Source of the DNA: Mesorhizobium loti
GTDB taxonomy: Bacteria; Pseudomonadota; Alphaproteobacteria; Rhizobiales; Rhizobiaceae
Direction of reading: 5' to 3'
DNA length: 64,000 nt
Assembly: GCF_002858745.1 (NCBI RefSeq)
Contig: NZ_PJRO01000009.1
Location: 1 to 64,000, forward strand
A program made the position numbers and the translations under genes. Below, one piece after another: positions 17,243 through 24,225 of this stretch. Position 1 is the stretch's first letter; every line of letters starts with the position of its first letter. The notes below the pieces were generated by a model that made no database searches, was not told the origin of the DNA, and saw only the letters and a program-made list of their open reading frames with translations.

Positions 17243-17986
17243 TCAGCGCAGGCCGATATCGCCCAGCAAACCGTCGACCTGATCGGCCCACTGGCGTGCG
17301 AGTTCCGCATTGCCGGTATGGCGCAAGCCGAATTTCTTCTGCGTGTCGAAATGCTGCGAAGCCATGGCGCCGAAACTCGCCGCGACGCGCGGGCGCCAAT
17401 AGGCGATCGATGCTGTAACGGCGGGCCTATTGGTCTCGTCCTGCAGCAGCTTGCGCAGGCCTTCCTCGCCGAGCTCCATGTGCCGGCGTTCGCGCGGCAG
17501 GATCGCCCGGAAGATGTCGCCCAGTGGCTGATAGGACAGCCTGGAGAACTCATCGAGCTGGATCGTTACCGCGCGGCCCATCAGCACATTCATCACGACG
17601 GCATCGAGCCAGTCCTGCAAAGGATAGTGCAGCACGGCCAGCCGCATGTCCGAACCATGACGGGTCGCGCCCAGATCGCAGTCGCGGGCGACGCGCGCCG
17701 TCCAGGGATGATGGTTGGCGTAGCGCGAAACGTCGGCGCCGAATTCGCCCATCACGGCGAGCACGCGCTCGGCATGGTCGAGTTTCTCCAGCACGATCCG
17801 TGATGCCGAGATGCGTTCCTTGATGCCGGGCCCCTGGTTGATGATGTCGGCAAAGCCGGCGGCACCCGCCAGCTCGCTATCGACGAAGGTCGCCATCAAT
17901 CGCAGCAATTCGCCGCGATAGCGCGGCGGCGCGTTCTCCGGCGTCGTCAGCTTGCCGCCCTGGGCGAGATAATCTTCCAGCGGCAT
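17243..17986 (-). CDS. Extra PaaA/PaaC-family ferritin-like protein
   Basis: A protein of about 247 residues belonging to the phenylacetic acid catabolic (PaaA/PaaC) family but distinct from both true subunits encoded nearby. Candidate metal ligands remain: Glu38 (DSELAG, like SEIVG of PaaA), Glu67/His71 (EKLDH), Glu146 and Glu166/His169 (ERRH). The first pair is spaced ExxxH rather than ExxH, so a working di-iron site is uncertain. I chose the ATG at 17986 because the longer frame from 18067, which overlaps the paaE stop, reads straight through a dispersed repeat (17995-18031). The longer start would add 27 repeat-derived residues. Between paaE and paaZ it probably serves the same ring-epoxidation step, but its exact role is not known to me. 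Confidence 0.75.
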   Translation of the reverse strand: MPLEDYLAQGGKLTTPENAPPRYRGELLRLMATFVDSELAGAAGFADIINQGPGIKERISASRIVLEKLDHAERVLAVMGEFGADVSRYANHHPWTARVARDCDLGATRHGSDMRLAVLHYPLQDWLDAVVMNVLMGRAVTIQLDEFSRLSYQPLGDIFRAILPRERRHMELGEEGLRKLLQDETNRPAVTASIAYWRPRVAASFGAMASQHFDTQKKFGLRHTGNAELARQWADQVDGLLGDIGLR

Positions 17987-17994
17987 GGTTTCTG

Positions 17995-18031
17995 GAGCGT
18001 TTCCGCCTTTTTCGGAAACGCGGATACGCTC
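17995..18031. repeat. Short dispersed repeat, AGCGTTTCCG/GCGGATACGCT type
   Basis: GAGCGT (17995-18000) and ACGCTC (18025-18030) are inverted ends around TTTCCGCC and GGAAACGCGGA. It closely resembles the first half of the repeat at 45599-45639. It sits at the 5' end of the PaaA/C-like gene and stays in frame with it if the upstream start is used. Confidence 0.7.
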
Positions 18032-18056
18032 TAACTCTTTGTTTTTATCTGACGGG

Positions 18057-19130
18057 TCACTGGTCATAGGTCACCACCACATGGTCCGACAAAGGATGGC
18101 ACTGGCAGGTCAGCACGTAGCCCTGGCGCACCTCGTAGTCCTCCAGCGCGTGGTTGGTCTCCATCTCGACCTCGCCTTCCAGGACCATTGCGCGGCAGGT
18201 CGAGCAGACGCCCGCCTTGCAGGCAAAAGGCGCGTCGAGGCTGGCCGCCAAAGCCGCCTCGAGGATGGTTTCGCCCTTCTTCGCCATTTCGATGACGCGG
18301 GTGGAACCGTCGAGAGTGATCGTCGCCTTGCAGGTCTCGGCCCTGGCGCCATCGGTGGTTGTCTTGACGACATGCTTGGCGCGGCGCGGCGCGGATGCAA
18401 ACAGCTCGAACTTGATCTGCTCGTCGCGCAATCCATGTTCGCGCAGCGATGCGGCGATCGCCAGCATCATCGGCTCCGGTCCGCAGATGAAGGCCATGTC
18501 GACGGCGGCGATGTTGACCCAGCCCTTGAACAGGCGAGCGCATTTCTCGGCATCGATGCGGCCGGAAAACAGGTCGATCTCCTGTGCCTCGCTTTCCAGG
18601 ACATGAACAACGTTGAAGCGGCCGAGATTGGTGTTCTTGATGTCTTCCAGTTCCTCGCGGAACATGATCGAGTTGATCGAGCGGTTGCCATAAATCAGCG
18701 TGAAGCGCGACCTGGGTTCGCGTGCCAGCGTCGTCTTGATCAGCGACAGCACCGGCGTGATGCCGCTGCCACCGGCGAAGGCCAGATAATTCCGACTCAT
18801 TTCGGGTTGCAGCGGTACATGGAAGGCGCCCATCGGCGCCATGGCTTCCAGCGCATCGCCCGCTTTCAGGTCCTCATTGGCCCAGGTCGAGAAGGCGCCG
18901 CCATCGACACGCTTGATGCCGACCCGGAGCAGTCCTTCATCCTTGCCGGTGCAGATCGAATAGGAGCGGCGCAACTCCTCGCCGTCGAACGAACGGCGGA
19001 AAGTCAGGTACTGGCCCTGCGTGAAGTCGAAGGCCTGGCGGTCTTCGTCGCGCGGGGCGAGGGTCACCACCACGGCGTCGCGGGTCTCGCGGCGGACGTC
19101 GGTAACCTCAAGGGGAAAGAAGCGGGCCAT
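18057..19130 (-). CDS. paaE: Phenylacetyl-CoA epoxidase reductase subunit PaaE
   Basis: A 357-residue reductase with an FAD/NAD(P)H ferredoxin-reductase module followed by a plant-type 2Fe-2S domain. RRSYSICTGKDEGLLRVGIKRV is the FAD-binding region, AGGSGITPVLSLIKTTL binds NAD(P)H, and the C-terminal cluster motif is CKAGVCSTCRAMVLEG with a final Cys in LTCQCHP. It passes electrons to the PaaA di-iron oxygenase. The ATG at 19130 gives E. coli-like length; the frame runs further upstream into paaD. It starts 7 bases after the paaD stop. Confidence 0.95.
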   Translation of the reverse strand: MARFFPLEVTDVRRETRDAVVVTLAPRDEDRQAFDFTQGQYLTFRRSFDGEELRRSYSICTGKDEGLLRVGIKRVDGGAFSTWANEDLKAGDALEAMAPMGAFHVPLQPEMSRNYLAFAGGSGITPVLSLIKTTLAREPRSRFTLIYGNRSINSIMFREELEDIKNTNLGRFNVVHVLESEAQEIDLFSGRIDAEKCARLFKGWVNIAAVDMAFICGPEPMMLAIAASLREHGLRDEQIKFELFASAPRRAKHVVKTTTDGARAETCKATITLDGSTRVIEMAKKGETILEAALAASLDAPFACKAGVCSTCRAMVLEGEVEMETNHALEDYEVRQGYVLTCQCHPLSDHVVVTYDQ

Positions 19131-19137
19131 CGGCGCC

Positions 19138-19641
19138 TCAAATGCTCTTGAAATAATCGAAGGGTTCCAGGCACTCCATGCAGCGGTAGTGCGCCTTGCA
19201 CGGGGTAGAACCAAACTGGCTGATGCGCTCGCTCTTCGTGGAGCCGCAGCGTGGACAGGCGACGGTCAGCGGCTTCAGCGCGCCAGCACAGGCCGTGGTG
19301 CCTTCCTGGGGCGGGGCGATGCCATAGGCGTTCAGCTTCTCGCGGCCCTCGGCGCTGATCCAGGCCGTGGTCCATGCTGGCGACAACTGCCGTTTCAGTT
19401 CGAGTTTTTCGATGCCGTGTTCGTTCAAAGTGCGCTCGATCTCGAAATTGATGACGCCGGTGGCAGGGCAACCCGAATAGGTCGGCGTCACCGTCACTTC
19501 CAGCGTGTCGCCGCGCCAGGCGATGTCACGGATGATGCCGAGGTCGATCAGCGAGATGACCGGGATCTCCGGATCCGGAATCTCGGCAAGCCAGGACCAG
19601 ATCTGGTTGAGGCGCGGACGGGAAATGACGGCGACGTTCAT
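19138..19641 (-). CDS. paaD: Phenylacetate pathway protein PaaD (MIP18/SufT-type domain)
   Basis: A 167-residue protein like E. coli PaaD. The N-terminal MIP18-type domain contains IPDPEIPVISLIDLGIIRDI and VTPTYSGCPAT. The C-terminal zinc-ribbon-like part has CPRCGSTKSERISQFGSTPCKAHYRCMECLEPFDYFK. PaaD is needed for a functional epoxidase and is thought to help assemble an iron or iron-sulfur site. The start at 19641 (MNVAVISRP) is chosen because the longer frame overlaps paaC. Confidence 0.94.
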   Translation of the reverse strand: MNVAVISRPRLNQIWSWLAEIPDPEIPVISLIDLGIIRDIAWRGDTLEVTVTPTYSGCPATGVINFEIERTLNEHGIEKLELKRQLSPAWTTAWISAEGREKLNAYGIAPPQEGTTACAGALKPLTVACPRCGSTKSERISQFGSTPCKAHYRCMECLEPFDYFKSI

Positions 19642-19648
19642 GGCAGCC

Positions 19649-20410
19649 TCACCATTTCGCGCCGGGATAGGCGCGCTGCAGGAACTGCATTTCGGCCAGG
19701 ATGAAACCGAGATGCTCGGAATGCACACCACGTTTGCCGCCCTTCTGGGCATAGCTCTTGTCTGGCGCCTTTAGCGTGGCTTCCGCCAGCGTGCGGCCGA
19801 CATGCTGATCCCAGGCGGGCCGCAGGGAAGCGGGTGCCGGCACCACACCTGCCGCTTCCAGCTCGTCGTCCAGCGCGTCGCCCAGGAACATCTCACCGGT
19901 ATACGGCCACAGGAAATCCAGCGCCGCCTGCATCCGGGTCCGGCTTTCGTGGGTTCCGTCGCCCAGCCGCACGACCAGGTCGGTGCTGCGGTCGAGATGA
20001 TAGGCGACCTCCTTGGAAGCTTTTTCGGCGATCTCGGCGATGCGCTTGTCACTGGAGTTGACGAGCGCGTTCAGCGTCGGCAGATGCCAGGCATCGAACA
20101 GGAACTGGCGCATGATGGTGCGGCCGAAATCGCCATTCGGCTGCTCGACCAGCAACAGGTTGCGATAGCCGGAAGTGTCGCGCAGGAAGGCAAGCGTGTC
20201 GGCCGTGTTGCCCCTGCCTTCGACCTCGCAGGCAAGACCAAGCCACAGCTGTGCCTGGCCGACATGGTCGAGCGCGGTGTTGGCAAGCGCGATGTCTTCC
20301 TCCAGCGCTGGCGAATGGCCGCACCATTCGGAATCGCGATGGCCGAGGATCAGGCAGTTGTCGCCCATGCGCAGCGCGAATTCCGCTACGGCTGCAGGAG
20401 TGGTGGCCAT
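19649..20410 (-). CDS. paaC: Phenylacetyl-CoA epoxidase structural subunit PaaC
   Basis: A 253-residue ferritin-like subunit matching E. coli PaaC over its length (LRMGDNCLILGHRDSEWCGHSPALEEDIALANTALDHVGQAQ, LLLVEQPNGDFGRTIMRQFLFDAWH, EHLGFILAEMQFLQRAYPGAKW). PaaC pairs with catalytic PaaA in the epoxidase and has no catalytic centre itself. The ATG at 20410 overlaps the paaB stop by one base (TGATG). Confidence 0.96.
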   Translation of the reverse strand: MATTPAAVAEFALRMGDNCLILGHRDSEWCGHSPALEEDIALANTALDHVGQAQLWLGLACEVEGRGNTADTLAFLRDTSGYRNLLLVEQPNGDFGRTIMRQFLFDAWHLPTLNALVNSSDKRIAEIAEKASKEVAYHLDRSTDLVVRLGDGTHESRTRMQAALDFLWPYTGEMFLGDALDDELEAAGVVPAPASLRPAWDQHVGRTLAEATLKAPDKSYAQKGGKRGVHSEHLGFILAEMQFLQRAYPGAKW

Positions 20411-20694
20411 CACATATGCCCCACTTCATCCGGCACGTCGAAGAAGGTCGGATGCCGGTAGACCTTCGAATTGGCGGGATCGAACAGCGGTCCCTTATCG
20501 GATGGCGCGCTGGCCACCACGTCGGAGGAGCGCACCACCCAGATGCTGACGCCTTCGTTGCGGCGGGTGTAGACGTCGCGCGCATTGTGGATCGCCATCT
20601 TGGCATCCGGCGCGTGCAGGCTGCCGACGTGCCGGTGGTTGAGGCCGTGCTGGCCACGAATGAAGACTTCCCACAAGGGCCATTCGGTGGTCAT
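20410..20694 (-). CDS. paaB: Phenylacetyl-CoA epoxidase subunit PaaB
   Basis: A 94-residue protein of usual PaaB length (about 95). It has PLWEVFIRGQHGLNHRHVGSLHAPDAKMAIHNARDVYTRRNEGVSIWVVRSSDVVAS, the conserved PaaB core. PaaB bridges PaaA-PaaC heterodimers in the complex. GGAAAGGAG precedes the ATG, and the start overlaps the stop of the preceding membrane-protein gene (ATGA). Confidence 0.96.
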   Translation of the reverse strand: MTTEWPLWEVFIRGQHGLNHRHVGSLHAPDAKMAIHNARDVYTRRNEGVSIWVVRSSDVVASAPSDKGPLFDPANSKVYRHPTFFDVPDEVGHM

Positions 20695-21104
20695 GTCGGG
20701 CTCCTTTCCGCGCTCGAGCCGCGTTCGTTGATGAAAAGACCGGTTAGCACCACCGCCAGCGCGGCAAGGACCCCGGTCTGCAGCCAGTAGATACTGGTGC
20801 CGCGTCCGCTCAGCACTTCGGCGAGTTCGCTGGACTGGTTGATGTAGGCAAGGCCGATCACCGTCGCCCAGATCGAGATCAGCGCGAAGGGCACCACCGC
20901 GCGATCACGCGAAGCGACGAAAAACAACGCCGCATAAGTGACCAGGGTGAAGGAGATGATGCGGTCCTGATAGGCGTAGAAAGGCGTATCGAAATAGATG
21001 AACAGCACCGGCACCTTGATGCCGAGGAAATGTGCGGTGCCCATGCACAGAAAGAAGGCGACACAGATGAGAAGCAGTGTCCTCAAGATCGGGGAAGGTG
21101 CCAT
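20691..21104 (-). CDS. Unrecognised four-helix membrane protein between paaA and paaB
   Basis: A 137-residue protein with four predicted membrane helices (about residues 6-26, 49-67, 72-90 and 106-126) and a hydrophilic Ser/Glu-rich tail. I do not recognise the family. The ATG at 21104 is supported by GGAG seven bases upstream; an ATG 12 bases earlier has no such site. It starts 18 bases after the paaA stop and its stop overlaps the paaB start (ATGA), so it is part of the operon and translationally coupled to paaB. Classical paa operons go straight from paaA to paaB. Uptake of phenylacetate or anchoring of the epoxidase are guesses. Confidence 0.8.
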   Translation of the reverse strand: MAPSPILRTLLLICVAFFLCMGTAHFLGIKVPVLFIYFDTPFYAYQDRIISFTLVTYAALFFVASRDRAVVPFALISIWATVIGLAYINQSSELAEVLSGRGTSIYWLQTGVLAALAVVLTGLFINERGSSAERSPT

Positions 21105-21122
21105 TGTGTACTCCATCGTGGT

Positions 21123-22121
21123 TTACACTGCTGCTGCCGGCGTCTTGCGAGCGGCGTGCTTTTCAGCATGGGCAGTGAGACCGTCGCGGAACCACGCGCC
21201 GTCATCCCACGCCTTGCGGCGGGCTTCCAGCCGTTCGCGGTTGCAGGGGCCGTTGCCGGCGATGACCTCGAAGAATTCGGTCCAGTCCGGTTCGCCGAAA
21301 TCATGGCCGCCTTTCTCGTCGTTCCATTTCAACTCAGGATCGGGAACGGTGAGACCCAGAAACTTGGCCTGCGGCACGGTCTGGTCGACGAATTTCTGGC
21401 GCAGCTCGTCGTTGGAGTCTTGCTTGATATTCCATGCCATCGATTGGGCCGAGTGCACCGAGGCGTCGTCCGAGGGGCCGAACATCATCAATGACGGCCA
21501 CCACCAGCGGTTCAGCGCGTCCTGCGCCATCGCCTTCTGCTCAGGGCTGCCCTTGCATAGCACGGTCAGGATGTCGAAGCCCTGGCGCTGGTGGAAGCTC
21601 TCTTCCTTGCAGATGCGCACCATGGCGCGTGCGTAAGGCCCGTAGGAGCAGCGCTGCAGCGGCACCTGGTTCATGATCGCGGCGCCGTCGACAAGCCAGC
21701 CGACCGCACCGATGTCGGCCCAGCTCAGCGTCGGGTAGTTGAAGATCGAGGAATATTTCGCCTTGCCGGAATGCAACTGGCCGTACATCTCGTCGCGGCT
21801 GATGCCGAGCGTCTCGGCCGCGCAATAGAGGTAAAGCCCGTGGCCGGCCTCGTCTTGCACTTTGGCGAGCAGGATCGCCTTGCGCTCCAGCGTCGGCGCG
21901 CGCGTGATCCAGTTGCCCTCGGGCAATTGGCCAACGATTTCGGAATGGGCGTGCTGGGAAATCTGGCGGATCAGCGTTTTGCGGTAGCCTTCCGGCATCC
22001 ACTCCTTCGGTTCTATCTTCTGGCCCGCATCGATGCGCTCCTGGAAGGCGCGTTCCACCGGTTCCATCTCGTCCAGACTTTTCACCCGGGCCGCGTCCGT
22101 CTTGACCATCTGTGCATACAT
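21123..22121 (-). CDS. paaA: Phenylacetyl-CoA epoxidase catalytic subunit PaaA
   Basis: A 332-residue di-iron oxygenase subunit highly similar to E. coli PaaA (PKEWMPEGYRKTLIRQISQHAHSEIVGQLPEGNWITRAPTLERKAILLAKVQDEAGHGLYLY). All metal ligand motifs are present: SEIVG, DEAGH (ExxH), an Asp before GAAIMNQ, and KEESFH (ExxH). It inserts one oxygen atom into the ring of phenylacetyl-CoA to give the 1,2-epoxide. It follows the thiolase gene in the operon. Confidence 0.97.
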   Translation of the reverse strand: MYAQMVKTDAARVKSLDEMEPVERAFQERIDAGQKIEPKEWMPEGYRKTLIRQISQHAHSEIVGQLPEGNWITRAPTLERKAILLAKVQDEAGHGLYLYCAAETLGISRDEMYGQLHSGKAKYSSIFNYPTLSWADIGAVGWLVDGAAIMNQVPLQRCSYGPYARAMVRICKEESFHQRQGFDILTVLCKGSPEQKAMAQDALNRWWWPSLMMFGPSDDASVHSAQSMAWNIKQDSNDELRQKFVDQTVPQAKFLGLTVPDPELKWNDEKGGHDFGEPDWTEFFEVIAGNGPCNRERLEARRKAWDDGAWFRDGLTAHAEKHAARKTPAAAV

Positions 22122-22174
22122 GGTGACGTCTCCTTTGTTGACCGCGCGCCAGGCGCGCTCGAGAATCCCGCGTG

Positions 22175-23380
22175 TCAGACGCGCTCAAGGATCAATGCGA
22201 TGCCTTGCCCAACGCCGACGCACATCGTGCAAAGGGCATAACGCCCACCGCTGCGCTGCAGTTGCCACGTCGCTGTTGTTGCCAGGCGTGCGCCGCTCAT
22301 GCCGAGCGGATGGCCGATCGCGATCGCGCCGCCGTTCGGGTTTACATGTGGCGCGTCGTCCGGCAGGCCAAGCTCGCGCAGTACGGCGAGGCCTTGTGCT
22401 GCGAAAGCTTCGTTGAGTTCTATGAGGTCCATCTGGTCGAGCGTCAGACCGGCGCGGGCAAGAACCTTGCGCACGGCCGGCACCGGGCCGATGCCCATGA
22501 CGCGCGGCTCGACGCCGGCTGCGGCCATTGCGACGATGCGGGCGCGTGGCGTCAGCCCGTTTGCCTTGGCCGCGGTTTCGCTGGCCACGATCAGGGCAGC
22601 GGCGCCATCGTTGACGCCTGACGCATTGCCCGCCGTGACGCTGAGCTCCGGCGCATTGACGCCCTTGAGCCTGGCGAGCTGTTCCAGCGAGACGTCCGGC
22701 CTTGGGTGCTCGTCGCGGTCGACGAGGATCGGGTCCCCTTTCTTCTGGGGAATGACAACCGAAACCAGCTCGTCGGCAAAACGGTTCGCCACCTGTGCTT
22801 CGCCCCAGCGCTGCTGGCTGCGCAGCGCGAAGGCATCCTGGTCAGCGCGCGAAACGCCGAAATCAGCGGCGACATTGTCCGCCGTCTCCGGCATGGAATC
22901 GGTCCCGAAGCTTTTCTTGATCTTCGGGTTGACGAAACGCCAGCCAATCGTGGTGTCGTAGACCGCGTTGCTGCGCGAGAATGCGCTTTCAGCTTTCGGC
23001 ATGACGAAGGGCGCGCGCGACATGCTTTCGACGCCGCCAGCGATCATCAATTCGCAGTCGCCGGCCCGGATCGAGCGTGCGGCAAGGCCGACGGCGTCGA
23101 GGCCGGAACCGCACAGCCGGTTCACGGTGGTTCCCGGAACATCAATGGGAAGGCCGGACAGGAGCACAGCCATGCGGGCGACATTGCGATTGTCCTCACC
23201 TGCCTGATTGGCACAGCCAAGGATGACATCGTCGACCTTCGTCCAGTCGACCTTGTGATTGCGGTCCATCAAGGCGGCGAGGGGGAGTGCTGCCAGATCA
23301 TCAGCACGCATCGCTGCCAACTGGCCGCCATATCGGCCTACCGGCGTGCGAACGCCGTCGCAGATGAAGGCTTCCGGCAT
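22175..23380 (-). CDS. paaJ: 3-oxoadipyl-CoA / 3-oxo-5,6-dehydrosuberyl-CoA thiolase
   Basis: A 401-residue thiolase of the PcaF/PaaJ type. The nucleophilic Cys is in NRLCGSGLDAVGLAARSI, and the C-terminal pair of motifs is NPNGGAIAIGHPLGMSGARL and CTMCVGVGQGIALILERV, with the second catalytic Cys. In this pathway it cleaves the two 3-oxoacyl-CoA intermediates to acetyl-CoA and succinyl-CoA precursors. It is the first gene of the minus-strand operon, preceded by GGGGAGGAG and a PaaR-type operator about 40 bases upstream. A pcaF role in the beta-ketoadipate pathway is the alternative. Confidence 0.9.
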   Translation of the reverse strand: MPEAFICDGVRTPVGRYGGQLAAMRADDLAALPLAALMDRNHKVDWTKVDDVILGCANQAGEDNRNVARMAVLLSGLPIDVPGTTVNRLCGSGLDAVGLAARSIRAGDCELMIAGGVESMSRAPFVMPKAESAFSRSNAVYDTTIGWRFVNPKIKKSFGTDSMPETADNVAADFGVSRADQDAFALRSQQRWGEAQVANRFADELVSVVIPQKKGDPILVDRDEHPRPDVSLEQLARLKGVNAPELSVTAGNASGVNDGAAALIVASETAAKANGLTPRARIVAMAAAGVEPRVMGIGPVPAVRKVLARAGLTLDQMDLIELNEAFAAQGLAVLRELGLPDDAPHVNPNGGAIAIGHPLGMSGARLATTATWQLQRSGGRYALCTMCVGVGQGIALILERV

Positions 23381-23418
23381 ATGTCTCCTCCCCGTCGGAT
23401 TGCTTTTCTTAGATAATT

Positions 23419-23433
23419 CACCGACCGGTCAGT
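23419..23433. promoter_or_regulatory. PaaR-type operator candidate upstream of the thiolase-paaABCDE operon
   Basis: Read on the minus strand the site is TGACTGACCGGTCGG, differing at one of 15 positions from the site upstream of paaG (6965-6979). GACCGGTC (23423-23430) is the palindromic core. It lies about 40 bases before the thiolase start. Confidence 0.65.
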
Positions 23434-23489
23434 CATTTAATTGCACAAAACAGTGCGGAGATCAACCACAAACTGCGGGCTGGCAACGC

Positions 23490-24128
23490 TCAATCCGAAG
23501 CCGTGACGTAGGGCGTTCCAAAGAGCGCTGCGTCGACGCCCACAAAGCCGCGTTCCATGACGCTTATCAAAGCCGCTTCAGGTTTCCGGTGCTCGCGAAA
23601 GGCGCGGAGTGCCTGGCGGTAAGCAACCACCAGCGTGGCCATCAGCATTGTCGCGGCGAGCTGCGCATCGGGGTCTGACTGCGGCCTGCCGGCCGTGGCG
23701 GACAACATTTCCGTGAGGTCGTCGGCCAATGTCACCTGGAGTTCGCACGCGCGCGCCGTCAGTGTGGGACTATCTGCCACCATCTGCCAGAACTGGATGG
23801 GTCGCTCCGTGATCCTGAACAGAGGATGCTGTGTTTCCACAAGTGTCCGCATCAAAGACTGGAACGTCTGCACTGGTGGCTGGTCGTCACGGTCGGCGAG
23901 CGCCTTGCGCACCAGAACTCGCACTTCCTCCTCGCGATCGAAGACCAGGTCCTCTTTGCGGGCGAAGTAGTTGAATACTGTTTTTCTTGCGACGCCGGCT
24001 TCGCGTGCGACGTCGGCGACGGAGACCTGTTCGAAGCCGTGCTCGACGAACAGGAGTGTCGCGACGTTGGAGATCGCCTGGCGCGTCTCTTCCTTTTTGC
24101 GGTTTCGGAGGCCTGGTGGGTTTGACAT
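23490..24128 (-). CDS. TetR family regulator
   Basis: A TetR-type repressor of about 212 residues. The helix-turn-helix spans residues 10-57 (EETRQAISNVATLLFVEHGFEQVSVADVAREAGVARKTVFNYFARKEDL). The frame can be extended upstream, but the longer versions run into the divergent gene; ATGs at 24128 and 24140 are the sensible starts. It is divergent from an FAD monooxygenase gene with a clear palindrome between them at 24153-24169, so it probably represses both itself and the monooxygenase. It is not obviously the paa regulator. Confidence 0.9.
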   Translation of the reverse strand: MSNPPGLRNRKKEETRQAISNVATLLFVEHGFEQVSVADVAREAGVARKTVFNYFARKEDLVFDREEEVRVLVRKALADRDDQPPVQTFQSLMRTLVETQHPLFRITERPIQFWQMVADSPTLTARACELQVTLADDLTEMLSATAGRPQSDPDAQLAATMLMATLVVAYRQALRAFREHRKPEAALISVMERGFVGVDAALFGTPYVTASD

Positions 24129-24152
24129 GTCGAGGCCCATACCATAAATAAA

Positions 24153-24169
24153 TTTACACTGGGTGTAAA
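24153..24169. promoter_or_regulatory. TetR-type operator between divergent genes
   Basis: TTTACAC-TGG-GTGTAAA has perfect 7-bp arms. It lies 13-25 bases from the TetR start codons and 57 bases from the monooxygenase start, the position expected for an autoregulated divergent promoter. Confidence 0.7.
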
Positions 24170-24225
24170 AATTGTGATCGCGACCGAAATGAGTGGTGCG
24201 CGAGATGCCCGAAGAGGATTTCTGC

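Noticed and set aside
15830..17803. 657-residue plus-strand frame opposite paaZ
   Set aside because: Shadow frame; paaZ shows complete catalytic motifs on the other strand.
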